64,000 nt of DNA from Galaxea fascicularis (GCA_948470475.1 OX419341.1:26184278-26248277); one strand, 5' to 3'; shown: positions 1 through 12,613, counted from the stretch's first letter. Notes: a model not told the origin generated them from the letters alone. Translations and numbers: made by a program.

Positions 1-220
1 GGTTACCCTGCTCCCGGGGCTCCTTGCACTGTCAATCTCGATGAATAAATTAAAAGATCTGGATTTTAACCGGTTTAAAATCACGTGTGGCAATTGCGAT
101 TGGATGACCAAAATAGTCAACATTCAAATCACGTGCACCTTCCGTGCAAGGACTCACGGAACGGTCACGTATATGCAAATTTTTGCAAAAGAACTCCCGT
201 GGTTGATTCTTGTCCATTCA

Positions 221-1251
221 TAGGCTGCATAGACGCTGTTTGTGATTTGCATACGTGACAGTATTGCGTTACGTTTTGAGCCATTTAAGAGAATGTACGA
301 AAATGGTCCGAAAATCGTTCTAAATTCAACTTGTAGTAAAGAAAAGCAAACCTGGAAAAGTTTAAATCGTGAAAATAACTTTAGAACGACTCAGCTTCCA
401 CAAAGACTTCAAAATAACACAAGCGCAGACTAAGGTAAACTTCTTTTATTTAAATACTTTACTACAAGTTGAATTTAAAGCGATTTTCGAACCATTTTCA
501 TACATTCTCTTAAAGTGGCCCAAAACAGTTCCCAGCACTTTCCAAGCGTGTAGATTTTGATGGGTCATTAATGCCACTCTTTATCAGTTGATGTTACAAT
601 CATGTATCACAAAACTGCCCAATCATTGGTGAATACGTTGGTATTATTTTCGTGACACTATAGATTACCATAGCAACACTGTGACCTGCTAAAAACACCC
701 TTAATTTCAGCTTTAAGCGCTTATATTTCAAAAACGGCACGGTGAAATTTTTTCCTATTATAGAATTTTGATAAGCAGGATGAGATGCAACTTTTGGCAA
801 AGTTTAAACAAATTCTGTACATGGGGTTCAGAGCCACCTTAAATTTTCGAAAATTTAAGGTGGCTCTGAACTCCATGCAGGGAATTTATTTTAACTTTGC
901 AAAAAGTTGCATCTCATCCTGCTTATCAAAATTTTATAATAAGAAAAAATTTCACCGTGCCGTTTTTGAAATATAAGCGCTTAAAGCTGAAATTAAGGGT
1001 GTTTTTAGCAGGTCATAATGTTGCTATGGTAACCTATAGTGTCACAAAAATAATACCAACGTATTCACAAATTATTGGGCAGTTTTTTGATACCATGATT
1101 ATAGCATCAACTGATAAAGAGTGGTAATAATGACCCATCAAAATCTACGTCTTGGAAAGTGCTGGAAACTGTTTTGAGCTACCTTAAATGGCTCAAAACG
1201 TAACGCAATACTGTCTTTTATATAAATCACAAACAACGTCTGGGCTGCCTG
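221..1251. mobile_element. Large palindromic (foldback) element with a second palindrome nested in its left arm
   Basis: The arms meet at a perfect palindrome centred at 848/849 (ccttaaattttcgaaaatttaagg). Bases 518-845 pair with about 852-1175, and 221-281 pair with about 1190-1251. Bases about 282-517 form their own inverted repeat (282-345 against 455-517) and interrupt the left arm, so one foldback element appears inserted in another. The element is absent at the matching place in duplication copy 2 (about 21130). No transposase ORF is present; ORFs on the two strands here are mirror images of one another. Confidence 0.8.
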
Positions 1252-2881
1252 TGGTCTATTTGATCTTGAAAGGCGAATTCGATTTACTTTCGTGACCTGA
1301 CCTCTACTTGAAGTACGTGGAGCCTTCGCCATAAGAGGAAAAACACAATTATTAACCATTTTAATTGGCTTGAATTCCTTCAGATCGTTTGAACGGTAAG
1401 CCAGAAAGACAGAGTCTCCTTATACTATTGGCCCTTTAGGCATAGGCTAAAACCACGACTGCACTCTGGGCTTTGGACTCTGGACTGTATTTTTTAGAAT
1501 GGTCTATACAGAAAAATGTGAAGGGAAGGGGGTGGGTGGGGTTAGGTTAGGGGGGTGGTATTTCATTGATTTCAACCACTTTCTTCCTTTTTTACAGCAC
1601 GCCTCGTCGGCCTCAACACTCCCTTAACAGGCTGACCTGTATAGTGCACCGGTTAACGATCTGACTGGATATCGTCAAAGAAGTATGTGTTTACTGCTGT
1701 AACTTACACACCATATTCTGTTAACTTATCTCGTGAATTTGCGTACCGATTGTCTATGGGATCTTCAATTATTTCTTTCTTTAGATCGAACAATAAAATT
1801 ACAAAATTATTAACATTATACGATCGGCGTCCCCCAGTTGGATTGTGCTACAGTACCAGTTCCTGAAACAGTAATCCAAAATTTCCAACCGAAATTGTGT
1901 GTACCATTTGGGATTTTCACTAGTTCCAAGCCCTACTCCAATTTTGATGCGGGTCACGTGTTATTTAGTAGAGGGGTTTTGCGAATGGTACACGCCAACC
2001 CTGATCGGAACTTTTCATTGGGGATTTTTGCTTACTATTTGTACAAACCGTCGACCAACCGGTTTTCCCATGTAAATGGTAAACAACCGTAGTCTTGTTT
2101 TCCCGTTTGGGACGTTCCTTACGGAAATCCGTTTACCATTTACAAGTTTCTTACATGTTTCGTACTACTTTCAGGCCTCTCGGCTTTTGGCCGAGCGCAT
2201 TGCGCAATGGCAATCACAACAACATGGCGAGTAGAGAATTCGTACTAGTGTTCATGCTGTTGTTATTCCTCTCCAGTTTTGGAAATGTTTCTAACGCGTA
2301 GCTGTTTCTTGAGCAAACTTAAAATCGCTAATTTGTGTCCAAAATATGAATTGGTCTCAAGTTTTAAGTATGCCTATATTCTCCCGCGAAAATTGCAAAT
2401 TTTCTGCAACGTGTTATTTTTCAGTTTATACTCAGCTGATGTTTCAATTGGAGTTTCGGAAATGGGAAATCGTAGCCGATCACCAATTGTGATATATTGT
2501 GATGCCATGTCTCAAGATGACGTGTACGTTTATTTCCATATTGGAAGCGAAGGTTTCCCGCCTCACCCCACCCCACCCCTATGGCGAAGGGAAACGTCAT
2601 GGGAAGGAGGTTGGGAAATACATCAGCATGAATTAATCATAAAATTTAAAAGATAAAACAAATGGTGCTCATAAGCTTAGAGGCTCAAAATATGAGCCCA
2701 GAATCGATGCGAAAACCCGCGGTGACAGCGTTTAGTGGCAACTGCCGTGTTCTGTTTTTGTTGTTAGTTTCTTTATTTGTTTTTGTGGTTTTTCGGATTA
2801 TAGTTAATGCCATTCAAATGGAATTATATCCTCTTGATTTTCTCCTTGATATTTTTTAAGAACACATCTCTGACGTACATT
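1252..2881. other. 5' flank of ABCC4-like copy 1, no coding gene seen
   Basis: From about 1870 this stretch matches 21450-22650 of copy 2, including repeated words such as aaatggtaaac and the hydrophobic-looking short ORFs, which are probably not genes. Bases 1420-1870 differ from copy 2 and hold a G-rich tract near 1527-1560. A polypyrimidine stretch followed by AG at 2859-2860 looks like a splice acceptor 21 bases before the transporter start codon, so an upstream untranslated exon is likely in here. Confidence 0.5.
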
Positions 2882-5800
2882 ATGGAAGACTGCTCAGTAA
2901 AAAATCCACAAAGCCAAGCTGGATTTTTATCGCTGCTGACATTTTCGTGGATGACTGGAATTCTCAAATTGGGAACCAAACAACCATTGGGAGAAAAGGA
3001 CTTGTTTAAGATCGAAACCTCGTATCAATCGGAGAGACTTGTTGATGACTTGGAGTCGGAGTGGCTGGCAGAGGAAAGAGCGTCCGAACAAAACAGAACA
3101 AGGCCGCGACTTTGGAGAGCCATGATGAGGGTCATTCCTCATAGAGATTATATCACTCTCGTAATTCTTCGACTAATTTTCTCATTGACATTCAATGGCA
3201 CGCCTCTGCTGGTGTATTTTTTCTTAAGGAGCATTGCCGAAGACTTGGAAAAAAGTTACGTTGCAGCGCTGCCCTTTGTTCTCTGCTTTGCTTTGGTCCC
3301 AACTGTAACATCGATTTGCATGAGTCAGTGGGTTTTTAAAAGCCAGATGGTGGCACTTCGACTGAAAGTCGCAATGATCGGATTTGTTTATAAACGGGTA
3401 GGTCTCCCTGTTTCAACTTCGTTAAAGGTTGATCATAAATGAACGTGAAATTGAGGGAGGAACCCACGAGGCATTAAGGTGGTTCAAAATCATGGTTTCG
3501 TTGTTTTTAAATATCAATTCTTCGATTGATTGATACTACCACAATTTTCCGTTTGTTTCTTTGGAAATGACGTTACCATAGCAATACTACAGACTCTTAA
3601 AAACACCCTTCATTTTAGCTTTATGTGCCTGTAACTAAAAAAAGGAGTTGGGTAACCCCCTTTTTTACCATTGAGTTGCAATCAGTATATCAAGATTCGT
3701 CTCAGAGCCACCTTAAATTATCAAAAAATTGAAGTGGTTCTAAATCTACACCACAGATGTTTTTAAAACTTTTCAGTCAAGAGTACTATCAAAACTTATA
3801 AGAAATAAAAGCAAAGTTTTTGGATACCACCGGCTTTAAGGAAACAAACAATAAATTGAAATAGTATCAGTTCATCAAAGAATTGGTGTGTTAAAATAAG
3901 GAAACCATTTTGAGCCATCTTCATAGAAAGATTAAAATCCCTCTAAATTTCTCTAGTTAACGTAATTCTTGTCTTGAAACTGCGTGCAAGAGCTACAGCT
4001 TTCCCATATGCAACAATGACCACTAGTGTCCTTTACTTTGATGTAGATCCTTTCTATGAATCGACGAACAGTAGAAGAGGTCAGCTCAGGCAACATCGTA
4101 AATGTTGTTTCAAACGACGCTAAAGTCATTGAAGAGGTGGGCCTCCACTTCGGTTTTTTGTCATTTGCATTGCTGGATATTGCTATTGCGGTGACATCCA
4201 TTTGGAAGGTTGTCGCCTGGCAAGCCTTGGCTGGAACATTTGTGTTTTGGGTCATCTTTGTCTATGGATCATTGACCGCTCGGAAAGCTGCACAATGGCG
4301 CAGAAAGGCGGCAGACCAGATCGACAAACGATTGGAGGTAATGAAAGAGATTATTTCAGGAATCCGGGCAGTAAAAATGTACGCTTGGGAATGGAACTTT
4401 AAAAACCTGGTTACAAAAATAAGAAGGTTTGTATAAAAGTGTTTATAATTGGAGTTTTACCGTTCGTATAAATTTTTCGTATACTTTCAGGCCTTTCCAT
4501 TAGTTCGGCAGGGCCGCGCGGAGGAGTTTTTAAAGTGCGGAGAACGCTGTCTCCTCTTCAGTTGAGGGCCATGAAAACGTATCAGAATTAGTGTAACTCA
4601 TAACACTTATTCCGCCAAAGTTAAAGGGGTGACACACTAGTCGATTTTATACGCCGATTGCCGCGATCGGCGTACAAAATCGCCTGTATCTGGCGTGTCA
4701 GACTATCGGCGATTAAATTCGCCGGCATTCGACTAGTGCGCCCGTTCCTACGAGTTTTTTCGCTCATCGCTGCGAATCGCCAGACCAGTAAACCAATCAG
4801 GTTGAGCGACGTTTATCACATGACTTTTCAAAAAGGCGAACAGTAAGATGCTTGGAGCCTGGGAACAAAATTGGAGTGGCAAATCGCCGCAATCGGCGTA
4901 CAAAACCGCCTAGCGTGTCGCCGGCGCCAGGATCGAAACTGAGCAATCATAAATTTGGATGGTTTCCAGCAAGGTCCGGCAGCTGTAGCCGACCACAATT
5001 ATTCCGTGAAAATACTTTTTGGGGATGTCTTGTACTTAATTTATCATCTTGTTTCCACCAAAAGTGAGGGAATCTTGTCATCCCCTCTTCCCACCTGCCC
5101 CTGCCCTTCAACTTTTCAGTCCCTGTTTGGGGAAACAATCTTGATACAAAATGGCAATTTTTGGTTACGTTTAGAGGATCTGTTTCTATAACCATTGTAA
5201 TTGATTGCAAAAGCAAGCTCTACGTTCGTTCAATATTCCGTCTTTTTTTTCATGCATCTGCTAGCAATTTATTGCTGAAGTATAGACGAAAGGCGGCAAA
5301 ATTCTCTTATAGCACTTAGACAGTTTTCTTAGTATTGACGTTCATTTCATGATACCTCTATCTATAGACTATAAATGCGTTCTTCGATACTTTAAGGTGG
5401 CCGATCACTGTTTTTGCACGCCCTCTGCAGCGCGAGTACAACGATTACGAACAACAAACATGGCGCCGATACAGCAGTGGTTTCAGAAAACGGCTAATGA
5501 GGCACAAGTACATCAAAAACTGTGTTCACCACCATGCTAAAAAATCTAGTTTATGTGACAACAGTGTGGACAAAGAAATGACACAGGCTTTAAGAACTAT
5601 ATATGTACAACAATAACAATAACATTGTGTTTATTTTTAACAATTGTAATATCAAACGCCTTTATAGCCCGCAGTTAGCTTGGCACTTTATTCTAGGCAG
5701 GCTACTGAAACTGAGATTATATTTAATAGGCTCACAAGAGATAACAAAAATCAAATAGATAGTCATATTAAATTGATAGTGAAAAGCAATTTTGGAGCCA

Positions 5801-8800
5801 TGTAACGCTCACTTGTTTTTCAACCTTTGTTCTAGGAAGGAACTCTCTTTCATCCGTCGACGAGGATTCATCGTCTCCAGCATCTACGCTCTGTTCTTCA
5901 CCAGCACGAACTTGGCGGGGCTAGTTTCAGTTCTAGGCCTTGTTTTTTCAGGAATTACATTGAAACCTATTCAAGTTTTCACATTGCTTTCTATCCTATC
6001 TAACATCAGAATGTTCGTAACTTTATTCATAGGAGAATCATTACGCTATGTCATGGATGCAAAAACGGCTCTAAACAGAGTGCAAATTTTAATTGAAAGC
6101 AACTCCCTTACAAGGAGCTCGGAAAACAACAACGAAAACCGGTTTCCACTTCAAGTTTACTGCAGGGGGAGAAAGTATAAGCCTCATCCCGTGAGAATTG
6201 AAAGCTTCAGATCTGACAAACCGACTTTGATTGGTGCTCGGAGATTCTGTGACACTTCACAAAAAACACAATCGCGGGTACTTTTGAGCAAAGCATCTTG
6301 TCATTGGAACCAAGCGTGTGATCACCCAGCCTTAAATAACGTCTCATTAGAAGTTAACAGTGCAAACCTTGTGGGCATAACAGGCCCTGTTGGAAGCGGT
6401 AAGACATCTTTGCTGATGGCCATACTCGGAGAACTTCCAGTAACGTCTGGACAATTATCCAGCACTGGGAAAATTGCATACGTTTCTCAAAAGCCTTGGG
6501 TGTTTTCTGGCACCTTGCGAGAGAACATTTTGTTTGGGAGAAATTTTGACGAGCAAAAGTATCAAATGATTATCCAAGTGTGTGACTTAGAAACTGACAT
6601 AAATTGTTTTCCAAAAGGTGACCTTACTGAAATTGGACAATGTGGAGTAATATTGAGCGGTGGTCAACGTGCCAGAGTAAGTTTGGCGCGGGCAGTCTAC
6701 TCTGATGCAGACATTTATCTGTTGGACGATCCGCTGAGTGCAGTGGATGCCAAAGTTGGGAAACTGTTATTCGAAAATTGCATTAAAGGGTTCTTAGGAG
6801 ACCGAATACGGATTCTGGCCACTCATCAAGTGCAATTCCTCAAACAAACAGATTATTTTCTGGTGCTTGAGAATGGGTCTGTTGCGCGAGAATGCAAAAA
6901 CCCTGCAGTGGGTAGAGAGAAGGAAGCTGCATCTATGATACAGGTTGCAAGTCAACAAAAAGAACGAGATGCAAACAAATATGCACCCTTTGCAAAGAGA
7001 AAAGAATTTGAAGAAGAAAGAAATGAATCATTTTCTGTTGCTGAAAAGCAGATTGAGAGGTTGGACCTGAAAGAAGAGAAAGAGGACAGAATGATTGGAA
7101 GTGTAGAATGGTGGCGATACTGGAAGTACTTCAGAGCTGCACTCCCTGTTGTTTTAGTATTCGGACTGTTTGTCTTCTTTGTTATAGTTCAAGGTAAGTG
7201 GTGACGAGTGGGTGAGTGAAAGTGGTGACTGGAAGGCCATGGTTTTTTTTTTACGAGGAAGTTAATTTTATTACAGACTGTAATTTTAATGTCAATGATG
7301 TACATGAAACAAATCATATGTGAACTGCCGAAATGAGGTCAAATCAGCGAAAAATGATCCTCGCAGTTGTGAACGCAATTTATGCAATTGCGCGTACAGA
7401 AGCCTAAAAAAAATTCAGGTCTTCACCAGGGTTTGAGCCCGTGACCTTCCGTACCAGTGCCATGCACCGTTGAAGTCCTGACTTTTGTAATTTATTTTAT
7501 TTTTTATTTTATTTTTTTTTTTTTTACTGGCTTCTTTAAGCAATTGCATGAATTGCGTTCACAACTACGAGGATCATTCTTCATTGAGTGATTTTATTAC
7601 AATTTTCAGTTTTGATTACATTGTAGTACATTTTGGTGTGTTTTGAGGTTTAAGGAAAGTCAAAAAATCCTTATTTCGTAACCAAGAGATCTGGGTGCGA
7701 GATCAATAAAATCCAAGATTGCTTATCCAATATGGCCGCTAATTGGAAATGATGAGGAAATGTCCTCCGTTCTTTCGCCCCTTCCCTGGTCGCGAAAGAC
7801 AAAACAAAAACACCCGGTCTTTAACGCAACAAATGTAATGACGCTTTGCAGCCTCCGTCCACAGGAATGTTTTTCATCCACGGCCACATGTACGTATCGC
7901 TTTTCATTTGTTTCCTCACATAAACGTTTGAAACTGTAAAAAAAACCCTGCTTTCGAATGAATTCTGTCGACTTTTTTTAGAACATCATTTTCAAAATTT
8001 CAGTTTTGCCGTCGTCGCGTATACCCACTCAAAAATCTCTTTAATTTAAGCATTGTTTTTTGAAAATATATTTTTTACGGTGGAGAGTTTTCGTCTGGTT
8101 ACGCCTGAACAGAAGTTGCAACCGTATATATCATCTCAGACGATGGTTACAAATTATACTTCGGAGTGGTTCTAATAGTCCAATTGATGAATGTGGCGGT
8201 AACTAAGCCGTTTGCTTTTTCACACCAGTGACATGGATTGTACCCTACTGGTGGCTGTCACGGATGACAGACATGCCATATGAACAACAGAGGAACCATA
8301 TCACTCTCCTGGTCTATGCATCGTTGGTAACGATGTCCTTGCTCCTCACAGCAGCATCCTCCCTCTGTTTCTATCTCGCTGCTATTAATGCTTCTGAAAA
8401 CCTCCATGACGATATGACAGAAGCAGTTATTAAAGCACCAGTGCTGTTCTTCGATACAAACCCAGTTGGTCGTATCTTGAATCGCTTCTCCAAAGACACC
8501 AGTTGCATGGATGATCTGCTTCCAGGACAATCTCTGTTTACAATCCAGTTACTGTTTTTTGTGTTCAGTGGTACCATCCTTTCAGCAGTGTCCAACATAT
8601 GGCTCTTCATCGTCTGCATTCCTTTGACGTTACTTTTTATTTTCTTGGCCAAGTTTTATTTGAGATCATCTCGAGAGATGAGGCGGGTGGAGGCATTGAC
8701 ATGCAGTCCAATGTATTCCTGCATTGCAGATACTGTGGCTGGATTGGAAATTATTCGCTCTTCCGCGATGGAGGAAGCATTCATCTCCAGACTATATAGG

Positions 8801-11154
8801 TTTGTATATGGGCGTGGGCTTAAATACAAACTCGCTTTTATTATAAGCTAAATAGCCTTCTAAATTTTGATGTCCTGAAAATGAATTTGCATTTTCTGAG
8901 AAGGAGGCCTGAGGGACACAAACCGTTCATCAGTCGCTTTCGGTTAGAGCGCTGGACTTGTAATGCAGAGGCCCCGGTTTCAATCTCTATAATGTTTATT
9001 TGAATTATTTGTTTCATGCATTTTCTTGGCACTAGACGTTGTGCTAAATAAACTGCCGACGGTAGATTAAGGTTATTTACTCATTTTATTATTTTGTTTA
9101 TTTACGACATTTGATGGCTCGATCTTAACGTTTTAGAAGTTGAATGGCAACAATCAGTCGTTGCTCGTGTTGTCGTGGCCGGCTAGTAGCAAGTAATTAC
9201 TGTATAAACTGGTAACGATACGGGTAAAAATAAAGTGTTGTTGTTGTTGTTGTTTGTTTTGCTAATTATGTAGGTACCTTGACAAGAACACTGCAGCTTT
9301 GATAATGTTGGAGGCCTCAACACGTTGGCTTGCTGTTCGAGGAGATGCTATAATGAATTTTCTCATGACATCTATATCAGTGGGAGCTCTTTTGGCCACA
9401 CAAAGCCCAGGTACACAATATTATGCACTCAATTTTACTAAAGTTATACAACGTACACGTTTCTGTTGCGTCGGTTTGGATCTAAATATTGTCACTGACA
9501 TAGTGGACTCATTTAGGCTTGCGATTTCATTACATTATGACTACGTCAACAAAATGCTTGTTATTGATTGGAGGCATTTTTCTGTAGTTGCCGAGAAATA
9601 ACATCACCAATTTTGGGGTTTAAATTGTTTTGTGAGGAAGCGAAATTTAGAGTCATTCTCTTCTTGACAAATATCATAAAATTACTTTAAAGAAGCATTA
9701 CTCTATCCTTAATTTAGTGAAGAAGGCGAATAAACGGGTTTTAGCGGATTGTCATGGAACAGAATCCAACGCTCCGCCTGTTTGAATCGGGGCTCTACAA
9801 ATTCATTAATGGCATCATTTTAGCTTTAGCAGGAATAGCCTTATCGTTTGCAGTCCAGATATTAGACGTGGCGCAGTACGCGATCCGTATGGCTTCAAAT
9901 ACAGAGAATCATATGACCTCAGTAGAGCGGGTAATGACGTATGCAAGTATCGAGCCAGAGCCTGGATATAGCTGTGAGACAGTTCCTCCGGAGCACTGGC
10001 CAAATGAAGGTGGCTTAAATTTAACCAGCTTATCTCTAAAGTATTTAAAAGATGCTCCAAAGGTTTTGAGCAACATCAGCTTTAGCGTGGCTCCGAAAGA
10101 GAAAGTTGGTGTAGCGGGGCGCACTGGAGCTGGAAAATCATCTCTAGTGGCTGCTTTGTTTCGAATGCCGGAACCTGAAGGCCTTGTAAGTATCTTGAAT
10201 CCGTATTCATCCATCGGCCATTGATTGATGGATTGATTGATCGATCGGTGATTAATGATGATGATTAATTCCTTTAAAAACTTATCTTTTTGTCACGGTT
10301 CGCCATTAGTAGGCTTTAACACCAGCCGCTGTTTCGAGAAAAAAGCCCTTAGATTCCTTTCATTTGTGCTTCTGAATTAATTATTTTAGAATTGGTCTTT
10401 CCGTATAACTGTAAATAAACATGAATGCAGGACTCCAAACCTGCGCAAAAGATGTCAGCAGCAACACTCGTACACGGACCATGCGGTAGGATTGTCTGAA
10501 AGGAGGAAATGATCCCGAGGATTGAAAACTTATGGGATGCAAAAATACCATATTAGCGACTGGGCATGACTCATCCAAGTTTGTTTTGTATAACAGGTCA
10601 CTGTCGATGGCGTGAACCTCAAGGATCTCAATCTACAAGCTTCCCGCAGGTCCATGGCTGTAATAACTCAGGATCCTGTTCTGTTTAGTGGCAGTCTCAG
10701 GAGGAACCTAGATCCTTTCTCTTTGCATGACGATCAGGATATTTGGCGAGCTTTGGAAGAGGTGCAATTGAAGACTGCGGTCCAACAGTTACCTGGCCAA
10801 CTGGAATACAGACTGAGAGAGTCAGGCAGCAATTTCAGTGTTGGCGAGCGCCAATTGGTCTGTTTAGCACGTGCGCTGTTGCAGAAAAGCAAGATCATCA
10901 TACTGGATGAAGCCACTGCTAATGTGGATTACAAGACAGACCGATTGATTCAAGAAGTAATACGAAGCAGATTTAAAGATACCACAGTACTGACCATCGC
11001 TCATCGTTTGAACACCATTATGGACTATGATAAAGTGCTGTTCCTGGATCAAGGACAAGTGGTGGAATTTGACAAACCTGAAGTCTTACTGCAAAATGAT
11101 AATGGATATTACGCTCAACTTGTACAGACTCATGGAGCGACGGCAGATCAGTAG
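2882..11154 (+). CDS. ABCC4: ABCC4-like (MRP4-like) ABC exporter, copy 1, seven exons, frameshifted in exon 6
   Basis: Exons: 2882-3397, 4047-4426, 5836-7193, 8229-8799, 9274-9410, 9745-10185, 10597-11154; all introns GT-AG and phases agree. An intact model gives about 1319 residues, the usual ABCC4 length. Layout: TMD1, NBD1 (Walker A GPVGSGKTS near residue 482, signature LSGGQ near 572, Walker B LLDDP near 595, H-loop ATHQ), TMD2, NBD2 (Walker A GRTGAGKSS, signature FSVGE, Walker B ILDEATANVD, H-loop AHRLNT). The family exports organic anions, cyclic nucleotides and drug conjugates across the plasma membrane using ATP; the substrate here is unknown. The start at 2882 follows a likely 5'UTR acceptor; an in-frame ATG at 2807 is an alternative. 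One extra C near 9774-9775, relative to copy 2, shifts exon 6 to a stop at 9783-9785, which would remove the end of TMD2 and NBD2. It is either a real pseudogenising indel or a sequence error. Confidence 0.9.
3474..3921. mobile_element. Palindromic MITE-like element in ABCC4 intron 1 (copy 1)
   Basis: The ends are inverted copies (taaggtggttcaaaat... against ...attttgagccatctt) and the centre near 3717 is a second inverted word pair (agagccaccttaaatt / aattgaagtggttct). Internal words such as aaaaacaccctt and ccatagcaa are shared with the element at 221-1251, so they are one family. Confidence 0.7.
4629..4920. mobile_element. TIR element in ABCC4 intron 2 (copy 1)
   Basis: Terminal inverted repeats: acacactagtcgattttata at the left against the reverse complement of caaaaccgcctagcgtgt at the right, with internal repeats of the word gccgcgatcggcgtac. 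No transposase. The matching element in copy 2 is about 24551-24898 and has extra internal repeats. Confidence 0.65.
5392..5534. mobile_element. Short TIR element in ABCC4 intron 2 (copy 1)
   Basis: Inverted ends aaggtggccgatcactgttttt and aaaaactgtgttcaccacc enclose about 140 bases. In copy 2 (about 25351-25518) the ends match better and the interior has about 26 extra bases. Confidence 0.55.
7320..7570 (-). mobile_element. tRNA-derived SINE in ABCC4 intron 3 (copy 1)
   Basis: On the minus strand, the words around 7425-7470 resemble the B box and T arm of a tRNA (ggtcacgggctcaaaccctg), and the piece is followed by an AT-rich tail. The whole stretch recurs at 27300-27560 in copy 2, where the B-box-like word is ggttcaaaccccgg. 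It is non-coding and its exact ends are uncertain. Confidence 0.5.
8930..9065 (+). mobile_element. tRNA-like SINE fragment in ABCC4 intron 4 (copy 1)
   Basis: A tRNA-like head reads tttcggttagagcgctgg (A-box-like), followed by cccggtttcaat (B-box-like). The copy 2 counterpart at about 28880-28975 is clearer (cccggtttcaattcc). It is probably a decayed SINE rather than a tRNA gene: no cloverleaf closes. Confidence 0.45.
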
Positions 11155-11716
11155 AATTAAAAATTAAATCCATTCGCGAAGTCACACTCCCGGGGGATAT
11201 ATGCTATATAGACATGTGCCGCCCCAAAGGGTATGGTTTTTGAGTCGTTTTGGTCTTAAAACGGGTATAGATTTTGACCATTTGGTCTGTCAGTGAAATC
11301 GGGTATGATTTTCAAGGGAACCACGAGAGTGGTTTCAACTCCAAATGGTGATAGATAAATTAGACAAATAACCAAAATATATCATTCGAGCTGAATTTGA
11401 CCAATTCCTACAAACTTATCTGCTGTGAATGTCGTAGGGTTAAGAATTTAGCTAGATGTTCTTTTTGATTATATATATATACCCATTTAATACGTACTAT
11501 GTTATATTTGTATTTTATGTTCATGTATCTCAGTTTTCTTAGGAAATTACCGGCGGGTAGGGTTAGTTTTTATATTCATGGTGTGGGTTGGGCTGGGTGA
11601 TACACCTTAATGACTTAATGTTCTATTGTGTTGTCACCTGCCTTTGTTGGCAAATTGATTAAATAAAATAAACAAATAAATAGATAAATTCTTGACTTCG
11701 GAACTGATGCCAAGCT
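11155..11716. other. 3' flank of ABCC4-like copy 1
   Basis: The first 170 bases match copy 2 (31155-31328), including aattaaa shortly after the stop codon, a possible polyadenylation signal. From 11329 the sequence is private to copy 1 and AT-rich. No gene seen. Confidence 0.5.
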
Positions 11717-11917
11717 TAATAGGGGATTTCCGAATTACCTCAGGCCTCTTTTTCAAAGCCAGTCTTGGTGCTCAGCCTTTCATATGCGAATCAATTTTCA
11801 TTCACATCAAAACGAGTTTAACTTGCGTGTGAATGAAAATTGATTCGCATATGAAAGGCTGAGCACCAAGACTGGCTTTGAAAAAGAGGCCTGAGGTAAT
11901 TCGGAAATGGCCTAATA
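11717..11917. mobile_element. Near-perfect palindromic MITE
   Basis: The left arm, about 11718-11806, and the right arm, about 11828-11916, are almost perfect inverted copies separated by about 21 bases (words: ttccgaattacctcaggcct / aggcctgaggtaattcggaa). The high arm identity suggests a recent insertion. A diverged relative lies at 55493-55660. Confidence 0.8.
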
Positions 11918-12212
11918 CCCTACAACAAAGCCAGTGGGAATGATTTGGAACTGACCAGGCCAGATATGAAAACGGGTGGGGAAAATGGAATATTTTGGTC
12001 TGAAACAGGGTCAGGATTTGGGGAACTGGGAGGCACACTCCTACCAAGAATTATGATAAGTACCCCCTCCCCCCTGGGGATAGAAAATACGATCATTCGC
12101 AGCTATCGTCTGGCACTGATATACCTCATTTAGCATGTAAAGATTTGAACTTGAACCAACAGTTCCACCATTTCCCAGCTTTTCTTTTAAAGGATTTCAG
12201 CTCTTGGTCTTT

Positions 12213-12613
12213 AAAGTGCACCTAACCCCAAAATATTTCATTCGCTTAAATAAATCTTTGCACCTGTCCGAAACATATTGCGCCGCTTTTCGCCTATTTC
12301 AACCAAATATTGACTTTTTATAGGCTGTAAAAGTTACGAAATCTAGTCATATCTGTCCCACGACCGAGCTAGAAAGGGGCATGGGTCTATCCCTTACTTG
12401 ACGTCACAAACTGATTTGCCAAGCAGTTTGACGTCATGTAACGAATACACCCATGCCCCTTACTAGCTCGGTCGTGGGACAGATGACTCGCAACTTTTAC
12501 AGCCTATGAATAGTCAAGATTTGGTTTAAAAAGGCGCAAAAAGGCTCAATGTGTTTGGAACAGGTGCAAAGATGTATTTCAGCGAAAAAAATATTTTTGC
12601 GTTAGGTGCATTT
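12213..12613. mobile_element. Palindromic MITE-like element, about 400 bp
   Basis: Inverted ends aaagtgcacctaac and gttaggtgcattt. Inner arms share cccacgaccgagcta / tagctcggtcgtggg and a central tgacgtca-like pair, with a loop near 12420. No coding capacity. Confidence 0.75.

Noticed and set aside
897..1127. ORFs on both strands around 600-1127 with near-identical proteins
   Set aside because: They are mirror translations of the two arms of a palindromic element.
2807..2881. Upstream in-frame ATG giving a 25-residue hydrophobic N-terminal extension of the transporter
   Set aside because: Conserved in both copies, but a splice acceptor-like sequence ends at 2860 between the two ATGs and the family normally starts close to the MEDC-type N terminus; kept only as an alternative.
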